NCBI RefSeq assembly: GCF_019212185.1
Contig: NZ_CP078138.1
Coordinates: forward strand, 1,532,501 to 1,596,500
Length of the DNA stretch: 64,000 nucleotides
Reading direction: 5' to 3'
Source of the DNA: Pseudomonas fluorescens
GTDB lineage: Bacteria > Pseudomonadota > Gammaproteobacteria > Pseudomonadales > Pseudomonadaceae
Shown here piece after piece: positions 52,584 to 61,432 of the stretch. The translations under genes and the position numbers were made by a program. The stretch's first letter is position 1. Each line of letters begins with the position of its first letter. The notes beneath the pieces were generated by a model. The model saw nothing but the letters and a program-made list of their open reading frames with translations. It searched no databases and had not been told where the DNA came from.

Positions 52584-53308
52584 CGTACGGCCTCCCGGGC
52601 GCCTGCGGCATAGCGGCGTTCAAGCCGGCGCAGGACAAAGTTCGAAGCGCTGGTGATGAGCAGGTAGATCAAGGCCGCGAGCACCAGGAAATAGAACAGT
52701 TGGTAAGTGCTCTTTCCGGCATCCTGGGCCGCCTTGACCAGGTCGGCCAGGCCGATGATCGACACCAGCGCGGTGGCCTTGAGCATCACCATCCAGTTGT
52801 TGCCGATACCGGGCAGGGCGAAACGCATCATCTGCGGAAAGACCACGAAGCGAAAGCGCTGCCCGCGCTTTAGGCCATAGGCGGTAGCGGCTTCGACTTG
52901 CCCGCGAGGAACGGCAAGGATCGCGCCGCGAAAGGTTTCGGTGAAATAGGCGCCGTAGATAAAGCCCAGGGTGATGACCCCGGCGCTGAACGGGTTGATC
53001 TCGATGTATTCCCATTCCATGAAATCGGTAAAGGACGTCAGCCAGGTTTGCAGGCTGTAGAAAATCAGCAGCATCAGCACCAGGTCGGGGACGCCGCGTA
53101 TCAGCGTGGTGTAGCACTGGGCAGGAACGCGCAGCAGTCGTGAGGCCGAGAGCTTGGCGCTGGCGCCCAGCAGGCCGAGTAGCACCGCCACCAGCAACGA
53201 CAGCACCGATAACTTAATGGTCATCCAGGTGCCTTGCAGCAACAGCGGACCAAAGCCCTTCAGGCTGAACGCCGAGAGCCCCAGGGTTTGTAAAAGTTGT
53301 TCGAACAT
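52580..53308 (-). CDS. aotQ: Basic amino acid ABC transporter permease AotQ
   Basis: A 242-residue HisQ-type permease: helices near LSVLSLLVAVLLGLLGASA, the family motif IRGVPDLVLMLLIFY and EAA loop VEAATAYGLKRGQRFRFVVFPQ. Overlaps aotM by four bases; a 58-base gap separates it from aotJ. Confidence 0.93.
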   Translation of the reverse strand: MFEQLLQTLGLSAFSLKGFGPLLLQGTWMTIKLSVLSLLVAVLLGLLGASAKLSASRLLRVPAQCYTTLIRGVPDLVLMLLIFYSLQTWLTSFTDFMEWEYIEINPFSAGVITLGFIYGAYFTETFRGAILAVPRGQVEAATAYGLKRGQRFRFVVFPQMMRFALPGIGNNWMVMLKATALVSIIGLADLVKAAQDAGKSTYQLFYFLVLAALIYLLITSASNFVLRRLERRYAAGAREAVR

Positions 53309-53366
53309 AAGATCGACGACCTGATAACGGAAAAAAAGCGCCCATCACAGGGATGGGCGCCGGGTG

Positions 53367-54149
53367 TTATTTACCGCTGTACAGATTCAAATCACCGAAG
53401 TGTTTCTTTTGAATGGTGGCGTAGGTGCCATCATCGTGTAACGCTTTGATACCTTTATCCAGGAGGGCCTTCAGCTCTTTGTTACCTTTCGAGATACCGA
53501 CAGCCGTTTTCGCTGGCAGCATCGGGCTATCGACTGGCTTACTGACTTCGTAGTCACCGCCTTGTGGCGACTTCAGGAAACCCAGTTCGGCTTGCAGCAT
53601 GTCCTGGATCGACGCGTCGAGGCGTCCGGAAATCAGGTCGGCGTAGACCTGGTCCTGGTTGGCGTAAGCCTGGGTTTTCACCCCGGCCTTGTCGAGTACG
53701 GCCTTGGCGTAGGCTTCCTGGATGGTGCCCTGCTCGTAGCCGACGGTCTTGCCTTTGAGCGACGCAGTATCTTCAGTCAGGCCCGAGCCTTTCTTGAAGA
53801 CGAAGGACGTAGGACCGGAGAACAGTTCGTTGGAGAAGTCGATGACCTTCTCGCGAGCCGGGGTCACCGTCATGGAGGAGATCACGCCGTCGAATTTATT
53901 GGCCTTGAGGCCCGGGATCATGCCGTCGAAATCGCTTTCGACCCATTTGCACTTGACCTTCAACTCGGCACAGATCGCATTGCCCAGATCGATGTCGAAA
54001 CCCACCAGGCTGCCATCGGCGGCCTTGGACTCAAAGGGTGCATAGGAAGGATCAACGCCAAAACGCAGTTCTTTGTACTCTTTGGCCAGCGCGGAACCCG
54101 CAGCCATGCACAATGCCAGTGCGGAAAGGGTCAGCAATGCTTTTTTCAT
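53367..54149 (-). CDS. aotJ: Periplasmic basic amino acid binding protein AotJ
   Basis: A 260-residue lysine/arginine/ornithine-binding protein with a Sec signal (residues 1-22, AAGSALA) and the two-lobe SBP fold: LRFGVDPSYAPFESKAADG, GFDIDLGNAICAELKVKC, DGVISSMTVTPAREKVIDFS. The ArgT/HisJ-like substrate site suggests arginine and ornithine. First gene of aotJQM-deacylase-aotP. Confidence 0.94.
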   Translation of the reverse strand: MKKALLTLSALALCMAAGSALAKEYKELRFGVDPSYAPFESKAADGSLVGFDIDLGNAICAELKVKCKWVESDFDGMIPGLKANKFDGVISSMTVTPAREKVIDFSNELFSGPTSFVFKKGSGLTEDTASLKGKTVGYEQGTIQEAYAKAVLDKAGVKTQAYANQDQVYADLISGRLDASIQDMLQAELGFLKSPQGGDYEVSKPVDSPMLPAKTAVGISKGNKELKALLDKGIKALHDDGTYATIQKKHFGDLNLYSGK

Positions 54150-54294
54150 TATTCAATCCCTAAGAACCAATATGAGCGCTTGTGGCGCAGAATTATTGTT
54201 ACTGGAAAGCGTAAGACCTTATGAAAGTAGCAATTTCCGAACCAGAGTCCCGAACAAGCGTTTTAAAAGTTGATTCCTTGTGTGTACTCATCCC

Positions 54295-54326
54295 ATTCGT
54301 GCCCTGAATCGGGCACGAATTTTTTC
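54295..54326 (+). terminator. Plus-strand terminator between aotJ and quiP
   Basis: ATTCGTGCCC (54295-54304), loop TGAATC, GGGCACGAAT (54311-54320), then six T. Its T tract lies on the plus strand, yet both flanking genes read on the minus strand. Confidence 0.8.
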
Positions 54327-54376
54327 TTGCACCATGCGGGTGCTAATCTGCTCTCAGGTGACCTTGCATAGGGCCA

Positions 54377-56827
54377 TTACTTGCCCGGTATCAGGGTCAG
54401 GCGGGTCTTGCCGTACACCTTGTCGAAGTTCTGCGGTTGCATGGGCAGACTCTGGTACTGAGCTTTCAGCCATGGATCGATGTTATTCAGGTAGTTCTGG
54501 CTCGCCGGATTGCCGGACTGGCCGATGCCGTTCTGAGCCAGCAGCGGTTCAGCCTGGGCGAAATCGACAATCAGACGCATGCCCGGCACTCGAGTGACGT
54601 TGAAGTCCTGACCCCAAGCGTAAGCCGCGGCATTCAACGTGCTCTGGTCGCCGCCGGCGGCTGTGGCAGTGCGTACCGTGTTTGCGCGCGCATCTTTCCA
54701 CTCATACCGGTGCAGTTTCCCCCATTGCCAGGCTCGGCGATCGCTGCCCATCTGGCTTTCACCGACGGAAATGGCGGCGGCCAGGCTGCGGGCGAGAATG
54801 GCCGGTTTGTCCTCTTTGGCCGGTGTGCGCACGTCATCCCAGAACGGGCTGTCTTCCCGACCGAGCAGGTGGTCGGCCTGGGCCGAATAGGAACGCGTGC
54901 CGTTGGCGACAAAAGCCTTCCAGCCCGGGCTGGATTGCGGTCCGAGTTCGTCGAGGAAAATCTGTTTCATGCTTTCTTGCAGGAACAGTTGGTAGATCGC
55001 AGCGTCCGTTGAGGTCGGGCTGAGTTTGCCGTCAAACGCCATCAGCCGGCTAAAGGCTTCACGCGCTTTGGCGGCATCGGCAGCGGGCAGGGCATTGATG
55101 GCCTGTTTCAGCGGCTGGGACATACCCGGCGCCTCGAACATTTTCTTCAGCTTGGCGGCAAACACGGTGGTCTGGTCGTATTGCATGGCAATCATGCTGC
55201 GGCTGTCCTGCTTGCCAGCGCCAGCCAGTTCGGCGATGCGCTCGCCGCGTTCCGGTGCGGCCCAGGAATTGGACAACTGCATGCCGTAGCCGTGGGGGAT
55301 GATTCGCTGGTTGGCAGTGCCGAGCCAACCCTGGGCCGGATCCTGGTCGTAGGGGTGGAGCATCGGGTCGGCGTAGCCATCCCAGTCATAGCGACCTTCC
55401 CAGCCGGGCGAGGGCAGCAGACCTTCGCCTTCACGGCGGTTGGGGAAGCGTCCGGTGACTTGCCAGCCAATATTGCTGGCATCGGCAAACAGCATGTTCA
55501 GCGAGATGGCGCGGATTTCACGGCTGGCGTCCGAGGCTTTTTCGACGCTCTGCGCACGGGACAGATCGAAGAACGCGTCCAGGCTCTTGTCGTCCTTGAA
55601 GTCCGGCAGTTGCAGGGCCAGGCCGAAACCGTTGCCGGGCGTTGCCACTTGGGCACTGTTGAGCAGCGCGCCATGGCGGGTTTCGTAGATGACTTCGCGA
55701 ATCGGCCGCTGGCCTTTGACGAAGTAGGTTTCGTTGCGCACCATCGCTGGTTGCCATTTACCGGCGGCTTCATAGCTCAGGCTGTTGCCCTGGCGTTTGA
55801 GTTTCTCCAGGAACAGGTCCTGGTTGTCGCCCATGACCGCCGCCATGCTCCAGGCCACCTTGCCATTGAAGCCGGACATCACCATCGGCAAGCCGGCAAT
55901 CGTGGCCCCGGCAACCTGGTACTTCGGCGCGCGGATCTGCACGAAACTCCACAGCGACGGCACGCCAATCGGCAACTGGCTATCGCCGGCCAGCAGACTC
56001 TTGCCGCTGCGGCTGCGTTGCGGGGCAATGGCCCAGTTGTTCGAGGCAGTGCCACCGAGGATATTCAAGCCGGCCAGTTGTTCATTGGCGCTGGCCAGTT
56101 CAGCCAGACCAGGAATGCTGCCGTTGAGTTTGACCCCTTGCAGTTTATCCGCTTCCGCCACCGGCAGTTTTTCGTCCGGATAGGAGGGCGACAGCCAGGC
56201 CAACTTGTCGTTGGTCACGCTCTGCGCCATCATCAGCGCAGAGATTTCCTGAGGCAGGTTGGCCGACTGACTGAAGTTCAACAGGCAGAAAATCAGTGCC
56301 GAGTCTTCGGGCTTCCAGTACTCCGGCTTGTAGCCGGTGGCGGCCAGATCGGCGGGCAGCTTGTCGCGATAACGGAACAGGTAGGCATTGATCCCGCGTG
56401 CATAAACCTCGAAGAAGCGCTTGAGACGCGGCGACGAGGCCTTGTACAGCTCATCGGCACTTTTCTTCAGATTGACCGCACGCATGTAACGGTCGGCATC
56501 GAGCATTTGCGCCCCGGACATTTCCGCCAGGCGCCCCTGAGCCAGCAGGCGCAGGGTGACCATCTGGTTGATACGGTCGCTGGCGTGCACATAGCCTAGG
56601 GTGAACAGCGCGTCGTGGAAGGTGCTGCTTTCAATCAACGGCATGCCCATGGCATTGCGGCGTACCGACACGTTCTGCGCCAGGCCTTTGAGTGGCTGCA
56701 CGCCGGAAGCCGGAGGCAGTGTGTCTTGTGCATTCCAGCTCTGGCAGCCGCTGAGGCTGAGCACACTGGCCACTGCTGCGGCAACGCCGAACCGGGGAAG
56801 AAAAGGTGTAAGGGCTGGCGAGGCCAT
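54377..56827 (-). CDS. quiP: Acyl-homoserine lactone acylase QuiP
   Basis: An 816-residue Ntn-hydrolase of the penicillin-amidase family that cleaves the acyl chain from long-chain AHL quorum signals. The first residues give a lipoprotein-type signal with LSLSGC (Cys28). The nucleophile is Ser262 in GTASNNWAI, which after autocleavage becomes the N-terminus of the beta chain. The ATG at 56827 with GGAG eight bases upstream gives [14 protein letters not shown], matching P. aeruginosa QuiP; an upstream ATG at 56893 is not needed. No luxI-type gene is present in the window. Confidence 0.93.
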   Translation of the reverse strand: MASPALTPFLPRFGVAAAVASVLSLSGCQSWNAQDTLPPASGVQPLKGLAQNVSVRRNAMGMPLIESSTFHDALFTLGYVHASDRINQMVTLRLLAQGRLAEMSGAQMLDADRYMRAVNLKKSADELYKASSPRLKRFFEVYARGINAYLFRYRDKLPADLAATGYKPEYWKPEDSALIFCLLNFSQSANLPQEISALMMAQSVTNDKLAWLSPSYPDEKLPVAEADKLQGVKLNGSIPGLAELASANEQLAGLNILGGTASNNWAIAPQRSRSGKSLLAGDSQLPIGVPSLWSFVQIRAPKYQVAGATIAGLPMVMSGFNGKVAWSMAAVMGDNQDLFLEKLKRQGNSLSYEAAGKWQPAMVRNETYFVKGQRPIREVIYETRHGALLNSAQVATPGNGFGLALQLPDFKDDKSLDAFFDLSRAQSVEKASDASREIRAISLNMLFADASNIGWQVTGRFPNRREGEGLLPSPGWEGRYDWDGYADPMLHPYDQDPAQGWLGTANQRIIPHGYGMQLSNSWAAPERGERIAELAGAGKQDSRSMIAMQYDQTTVFAAKLKKMFEAPGMSQPLKQAINALPAADAAKAREAFSRLMAFDGKLSPTSTDAAIYQLFLQESMKQIFLDELGPQSSPGWKAFVANGTRSYSAQADHLLGREDSPFWDDVRTPAKEDKPAILARSLAAAISVGESQMGSDRRAWQWGKLHRYEWKDARANTVRTATAAGGDQSTLNAAAYAWGQDFNVTRVPGMRLIVDFAQAEPLLAQNGIGQSGNPASQNYLNNIDPWLKAQYQSLPMQPQNFDKVYGKTRLTLIPGK

Positions 56828-57020
56828 GGCAAAGCTCCGAGGCGGGGTACTGAATAAAGGCGCTACGTTAGTCAGCGGCCGAGGGGCGTGCAAGCGGCGG
56901 GCTGGGTTATTTAGAGGTTTGTCCGATAAATCGCGGAATTTGAGACCACTGGCGAGCTTGCTTCGGACTAATGAAGGTGCTCAAGTAGGTAATTCCCTGC
57001 CTTTTGGAGAAAACCCAGCC

Positions 57021-57596
57021 ATGGATCCTCAGGCAAACAGCGCCTTGATCTTGATCGACCAGCAACAGGGCATCCATCACCCCAAACTCGGTCCGCGCAA
57101 TAATCCGCAAGCTGAGGAGCGCATCGCCGAACTGCTCGAGCATTGGCGTGCCATGGGGCGACCGGTCATCCATGTGCAGCACCTGTCGCGCTCACCGGAC
57201 TCGGTGTTCTGGCCGCAGCAATCGGGGGTGGAGTTCCAGCAGCGCTTCAGGCCGCAGGTCGGGGAGTGGGTGGTGCAAAAGCAGGTGCCGGACGCGTTCT
57301 GCGGGACCGCACTCGAAGAGGGATTACGCGAGAGCGAAATTACCCAGTTGGTCGTGGTCGGCGTGGCGACGAATAATTCGGTGGAGTCCACCGCACGCAC
57401 GGCGGGCAATCTGGGGTTTGCCACCTGGGTGGTCGAGGACGCCTGCTACACCTTCGACAAGGCAGATTTTTTTGGCAATCCACGTTCAGCCGAGGAGGTC
57501 CACGCCATGTCGCTGGCCAACTTGCATGGCGAATACGCGACGGTCGTGGCGGCTGCTGAGTTGTTGCAGGAACGTCGTCTGAGGTTCCTGCAATAA
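57021..57596 (+). CDS. Isochorismatase-fold hydrolase with Ser for catalytic Cys
   Basis: A 191-residue isochorismatase/nicotinamidase-like protein. Asp13 (LILIDQQQG) and Lys87 (VVQKQVPDAFCGT) match two members of the Asp-Lys-Cys triad. At the Cys position the motif reads GVATNNSVESTART, so Ser120 replaces the nucleophile. Cys94 in DAFCGT is the only other nearby Cys. The protein may be a serine variant, an inactive homologue or a binding protein. The ATG at 57021 is preceded by GGAGA. It is divergent from quiP. Confidence 0.87.
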   Translation: MDPQANSALILIDQQQGIHHPKLGPRNNPQAEERIAELLEHWRAMGRPVIHVQHLSRSPDSVFWPQQSGVEFQQRFRPQVGEWVVQKQVPDAFCGTALEEGLRESEITQLVVVGVATNNSVESTARTAGNLGFATWVVEDACYTFDKADFFGNPRSAEEVHAMSLANLHGEYATVVAAAELLQERRLRFLQ

Positions 57597-57608
57597 AGTG
57601 TCAGCGCA

Positions 57609-57818
57609 TCAGGCGCCGTGGCACTTCTTGAACTTCTTGCCGTTGCCGCATGGGCACGGGTCGTTGCGGCCCACGTCTTTCAGCGCGTTACGTACCGGCT
57701 CCTGATGGGCGTGGCCACAGTTCGGGCCATGTACATGGCCGTGGTCGTGATCATGGTGGTCGTGATGGTCATGGTCGTGGTTGCAGTCGGGGCCATGAAC
57801 GTGGGGTTGCTGGGTCAT
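57609..57818 (-). CDS. His-rich SEC-C motif protein
   Basis: A 69-residue protein: a metal-binding Asp/His run in residues 11-35 ([20 protein letters not shown], then CGHAHQ) followed by a C-terminal SEC-C zinc motif ([18 protein letters not shown]). SEC-C units bind zinc and help SecA or ribosome-associated chaperones. GGAG precedes the ATG at 57818; a longer in-frame start at 58043 lies inside the neighbouring lipoprotein gene and is rejected. Possible roles are zinc or nickel storage or a metallochaperone. Confidence 0.85.
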   Translation of the reverse strand: MTQQPHVHGPDCNHDHDHHDHHDHDHGHVHGPNCGHAHQEPVRNALKDVGRNDPCPCGNGKKFKKCHGA

Positions 57819-57823
57819 CGAGG

Positions 57824-58309
57824 TTACTCCGGAATAAAATCGCCGGGAATTATCTCGCCATAATGGGACAGGTGCACGTCTTTGCCGAAGAATAATCCGG
57901 TTTCCAAGGTGCCTTCCAGACGATAGGGGATGGGCTGGTCGGGTTTTTTCAGCAGCTTGACCATCTCGCGCAGGTGTTGCCAGAGGTTGGTGCGGATCGG
58001 CACCTGGAAATAACTGCTGCTTTTGGGGTCGACACTGAACCATTGTTCGGTCTCGCCTTCAGCCAACAGGAATTGGCTCAAGTGAATGCGGTACTCCATG
58101 CCGCGGATGGTCAGGCTGTCGTCGTTGGGGTTGTCGATGCGAAAGTACAGCATGAACTTCTGATCCAGCAGCTTGGCCCGCACCACTTCGACTTTGAGCA
58201 GATGGACCTGCGGATCGAGTTCGTCATCGCTGAACCAGGACGCGCAGCCACTGAGAGTCAGGGCCATGAGCAGGCTGATCGTGCGCAAGACGCGGCGCTG
58301 GCTGAACAT
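57824..58309 (-). CDS. LEA14-like (WHy domain) lipoprotein
   Basis: A 161-residue protein with lipobox TLSGC (Cys22) followed by a LEA type 2 / WHy-like beta domain ([31 protein letters not shown]). Such proteins are linked with desiccation and stress tolerance. It is six bases upstream of the SEC-C gene on the same strand, and YchJ lies just upstream again, so the set may be cotranscribed. Confidence 0.87.
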   Translation of the reverse strand: MFSQRRVLRTISLLMALTLSGCASWFSDDELDPQVHLLKVEVVRAKLLDQKFMLYFRIDNPNDDSLTIRGMEYRIHLSQFLLAEGETEQWFSVDPKSSSYFQVPIRTNLWQHLREMVKLLKKPDQPIPYRLEGTLETGLFFGKDVHLSHYGEIIPGDFIPE

Positions 58310-58339
58310 GGTCCGACTCCTTTTGTCTGCTGCGGTGCT

Positions 58340-58822
58340 TCATGCGGTCAGGCGAAAATACCCCGCGCAGCACTTCTTGAATTTGTGTCCACTGTTGCAG
58401 GGGCAGGCGTCGTTGCGTCCGGTCTTGAGCGGTACGGTGGGGTCGATGAAGTACCAGTGACCAGCGTTCTGCACAAACGAGGAGCGCTCGCGATGGCTGT
58501 GCTCGCCGGTGCTGTCGTGCCAGCGTGCGGTGAACGTGACGAAGGCATGTTCAGGTTGACCGCCGAGCACTTCGGAGCTTTCCACGTCCAGGCCCAGCCA
58601 GGTGCTGCGCGCGCTCCAGTCGCTGATCGACTGACGATCCAGGCCGGATTGCTGGGCGGGCAGGGTGGTCGCCACCAAATAGTCGATCAGGCCCAGCACG
58701 TAGGCACTGTAGCGTGAGCGCATCAGTGCTTCGGCACAGGGTGCGGGATGCCCGGCGTGATAATGCCCGCAGCAGGCATCGAGTGGCGTGCCGCTGCCGC
58801 AAGGGCAGATGGATGTACTCAT
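58340..58822 (-). CDS. YchJ-family SEC-C protein
   Basis: A 160-residue protein: SEC-C motif at the N-terminus ([14 protein letters not shown]), a NTF2-like YchJ core ([33 protein letters not shown]) and a second SEC-C motif at the C-terminus ([18 protein letters not shown]). The ATG at 58822 gives [11 protein letters not shown]; a 31-residue upstream extension is rejected. Role unknown; SEC-C motifs suggest zinc-dependent binding of secretion or translation partners. Confidence 0.9.
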   Translation of the reverse strand: MSTSICPCGSGTPLDACCGHYHAGHPAPCAEALMRSRYSAYVLGLIDYLVATTLPAQQSGLDRQSISDWSARSTWLGLDVESSEVLGGQPEHAFVTFTARWHDSTGEHSHRERSSFVQNAGHWYFIDPTVPLKTGRNDACPCNSGHKFKKCCAGYFRLTA

Positions 58823-58826
58823 TGGG

Positions 58827-59324
58827 TTACCACCAGTATTTTCCAAAATTCTGCGGATTGGCCCAGAAACGAGAGTTGAGCCAGTCGGGGACTTGTTTGT
58901 ATTCAAGCAGATCATAGGTGAACAGGGTCAATACCTGCTGATCGCGCTGGAAGCGTTCACTGGCCTGCAGGGCCAGGGAAAAGAAGTCGGTTTCCTGCCA
59001 GTGGCAGACATCCAGGTCGGCCAGTACCGCGATGCGGCTGGCATTGAGGTTACGGATGCCGCCCAGCAGGTTGAGGCCGTCGCGCTTGGGCAGATGCTCC
59101 AGGCAGTCGAGTGCCAGTGCCAGGTCGAAACGCTGCGCGGCGACCTCGGCTGTCAGCGGGCCAGGGGCTGCGCGGACGATCACGCTATCGGGATGGGCGG
59201 TTTGGAACGCCTGCAGCGCCGGGAAGTCGTCAGCGCCAATCAGCAGGAGCCGTTTGGGTGCATAACGATCGAGCAAGGCGGCCAGCGCCTGCTGGGGAGT
59301 ACGCGAAGAAATTGCGGCGGTCAT
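58827..59324 (-). CDS. DUF6231-like hypothetical protein (methyltransferase-fold remnant)
   Basis: A 165-residue protein with a Rossmann-like pattern: [17 protein letters not shown], then [25 protein letters not shown], then [11 protein letters not shown]. This resembles the core of a SAM methyltransferase, but the glycine-rich SAM loop GxGxG is reduced, so catalysis is uncertain. TGAGGATCC precedes ATG 59324 (TTG at 59327 just before it). It reads the same way as ychJ and ends four bases before it. Confidence 0.7.
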   Translation of the reverse strand: MTAAISSRTPQQALAALLDRYAPKRLLLIGADDFPALQAFQTAHPDSVIVRAAPGPLTAEVAAQRFDLALALDCLEHLPKRDGLNLLGGIRNLNASRIAVLADLDVCHWQETDFFSLALQASERFQRDQQVLTLFTYDLLEYKQVPDWLNSRFWANPQNFGKYWW

Positions 59325-59514
59325 CAAGGATCCTCAATCAGAACTGCAGAGACTAGCCTGCCCGAACGCCTGGGCCTAGAGGCTCTTTGCACTGGATGTT
59401 GCGCAGGCGAGTGATTGGCTGATCCCGTGAGGATGGCCTATTGCTGGCGGATATTAAAACTGGGGTCTTTACTGCTTGAATCGGTCGTATGCCGATCCCT
59501 CAGGAGAAAACTCG

Positions 59515-60207
59515 ATGAGCATAGTTCGGACAGCATTACCCTTGGTTCTGCTAACCAGTGTCTTGACTGGTTGCGCAGGTTTGCAGAAAACCGACTGGCC
59601 GACCTGTGCGGCGGTGGGCGGCGTGGTCGGGGCCGGTCTCGGCGCGACGAAAAGTTCGGCGTGGGCCGGCGGTGGCGCGCTGTTCGTAGGCGGTTTGGCT
59701 GCCGCCTATTGCTGGGTGCATGGCGATGGTGACGAAGACGGTGATGGCGTTCCGGACAGCCGCGACAAGTGCCCGGGCACACCGAAAGGCGTACAGGTGG
59801 ATGCCAACGGTTGCCCTCCGGCCCCCGAACCGGTAGTTGAAGAGGTCGTCGTAGTTAAGGAAGAAACCATTGTCATCCGCGATGTGCACTTCCAGTTCGA
59901 CTCGGCCAAGCTGACCGCTGCCGACAAAACCAAACTGGAGACCATTGCGACCCGTCTGAAACAGGAAGCACCTTCGGCGCGACTGAGCGTGACCGGGCAT
60001 ACCGACAGCGTCGGCAGCGATGCCTACAACCAGAAACTCTCGGACAAACGCGCGCACTCGGTGGTCGAGTACCTGATCGAAGAAGGCGTACCACGTGCCA
60101 GCTTCGTTTCGGTGCAGGGCGCCGGTGAAAGCCAGCCAGTGGCGGACAACAAAACCGCTGACGGCCGTGCGATGAATCGTCGTACTGAAATCAAAATCAA
60201 CCGCTAG
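59515..60207 (+). CDS. OmpA-like lipoprotein 1 with glycine zipper and TSP3 repeat
   Basis: A 230-residue outer-membrane lipoprotein: lipobox LTGC (Cys20), glycine-zipper segment (about residues 34-62, VGGVVGAGLGATK), a thrombospondin type 3 Ca2+-binding repeat (DGDEDGDGVPDSRDKCP, 70-86) and a C-terminal OmpA peptidoglycan-binding domain (about 125-228) with GHTDSVGSDAYNQKLSDKRA. It anchors to both outer membrane and wall. CAGGAG precedes the ATG at 59515. Followed by a paralogue at 60296. Confidence 0.9.
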   Translation: MSIVRTALPLVLLTSVLTGCAGLQKTDWPTCAAVGGVVGAGLGATKSSAWAGGGALFVGGLAAAYCWVHGDGDEDGDGVPDSRDKCPGTPKGVQVDANGCPPAPEPVVEEVVVVKEETIVIRDVHFQFDSAKLTAADKTKLETIATRLKQEAPSARLSVTGHTDSVGSDAYNQKLSDKRAHSVVEYLIEEGVPRASFVSVQGAGESQPVADNKTADGRAMNRRTEIKINR

Positions 60208-60295
60208 CTCCTTGCGTCCGTGGCTTGAACAGTCACGGATGCGGGTCTTTACTCCTGTGTGACCGGTGTCGGCCGGTGACACAGGAGCAATCATC

Positions 60296-61012
60296 ATGAG
60301 CGTTCGTGCACGGACCGTAATACCGGTACTTCTGTTAGCCAGCCTGGTCTCGGGTTGCGCCACCCACAGCGACGGCACTGCCCCCCTCAATCAACGTACC
60401 TGGCCGATCTGCAGCGTCATTGGCGGACTCGTGGGCGGAGGCTTGGGCGCCATCGAAAGCGGTGGTTGGGCAGCAGGTGGCGCGGCGCTCGGTCTGTTGA
60501 GCGGCGGCTTGATCTGCTACGCACAGGATGGCGACGAAGATGGCGATGGCGTCTTCGACCGTCGCGATCACTGCCCCGATACTCCGGCCAATACACCGGT
60601 GGACAACCGCGGGTGCCCGATCCCCCAGTACCCGCCCAGCGTCAAACCGGTCGAACCCAGCAGTGAAGTGATTACCCTCAGTGACCAGGGCGATGTGTTG
60701 TTCGCCTTCGATTCGGCGGAGTTGACGCCGGCCGCTCATGAACAACTGATGGCGTTGATGGACAAGTTGAAAAGCGCCGACGTCCTGAGCATCAAGGTAG
60801 TGGGTCACACCGATAGCCAAGGGAGCGATGCCTATAACCAGGGGCTGTCCGAGCGACGCGCCAGCAGTGTCGCCGCCTTTCTGCTGAATCAGGGACTGGC
60901 CCCTGACAAACTCACCAGCCAGGGCATGGGTGAAAGCCAGCCGGTGGCGGATAACGCGAGTGAAGAAGGTCGAGCGAAAAACCGTCGGGTCGAGTTGGTG
61001 ATCGGTCGCTGA
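60296..61012 (+). CDS. OmpA-like lipoprotein 2, paralogue of the preceding gene
   Basis: A 238-residue protein with the same plan: lipobox VSGC (Cys21), glycine-zipper GGLVGGGLGAIESGGWAAGG, TSP3 repeat DGDEDGDGVFDRRDHCP and OmpA domain ending GHTDSQGSDAYNQGLSERRA, then GMGESQPVADNASEEGRAKNRR. The alignment with the 59515 gene is end to end, so these arose by tandem duplication. AGGAG precedes the ATG. Peptidoglycan-linking role inferred. Confidence 0.9.
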   Translation: MSVRARTVIPVLLLASLVSGCATHSDGTAPLNQRTWPICSVIGGLVGGGLGAIESGGWAAGGAALGLLSGGLICYAQDGDEDGDGVFDRRDHCPDTPANTPVDNRGCPIPQYPPSVKPVEPSSEVITLSDQGDVLFAFDSAELTPAAHEQLMALMDKLKSADVLSIKVVGHTDSQGSDAYNQGLSERRASSVAAFLLNQGLAPDKLTSQGMGESQPVADNASEEGRAKNRRVELVIGR

Positions 61013-61153
61013 TCGGCGCTGCCGGATTGGCGATCTGCGTCGATCCGGTGGCGAAATCGAGCGCTGCAGAAGAATTTTCGTTGCCCTCTGGCGTACCCCG
61101 CGTGGAAGTCGTTACTGTTCGCGCAAAGAAAAATGATCCTCGGGGGGGCGGGT

Positions 61154-61432
61154 ATGAAAGTGTTATGGGGGCTGGGCAAATGTGCGGGGCTGGTGTTCTG
61201 GTTGGTGGCAGTGGTCAATCTGTTGCAGCCATTCACTGATCCGATCCATCTGGCGGTCAATCTGGTTTCCAGCGTGTTATTGCTGGTCCACCTGTTGGAA
61301 GTGCTGGTGTTCAATCGCACCTTGAAAACGCGCGCTCATCCCTGGCTCGATCGCCTGCAAGTTCTGCTATTCGGCATCTTTCATATAAAGAGCATGGCCA
61401 GTGCTGACACGTCGGAGGCCCGCCATGCGTAA
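61154..61432 (+). CDS. DUF1145-family small membrane protein
   Basis: A 92-residue protein with two or three hydrophobic helices (VLWGLGKCAGLVFWLVAVVN, about 2-21; VNLVSSVLLLVHLLEVLVF, about 35-53). It belongs to the DUF1145 family of small inner-membrane proteins of unknown function. GGGCGGGT lies before the ATG at 61154. Its stop overlaps the next gene's ATG by eight bases (61425-61432), suggesting translational coupling with the collagen-like protein. Confidence 0.82.
   Translation: MKVLWGLGKCAGLVFWLVAVVNLLQPFTDPIHLAVNLVSSVLLLVHLLEVLVFNRTLKTRAHPWLDRLQVLLFGIFHIKSMASADTSEARHA

Noticed and set aside
55181..56599. 472-codon open frame antisense to quiP
   Set aside because: Shadow of quiP; low-complexity Ala/Arg/Gln content and no SD.
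57819..58043. Longer N-terminus of the His-rich SEC-C protein
   Set aside because: It would overlap the LEA-like lipoprotein gene; a clean SD and start exist at 57818.
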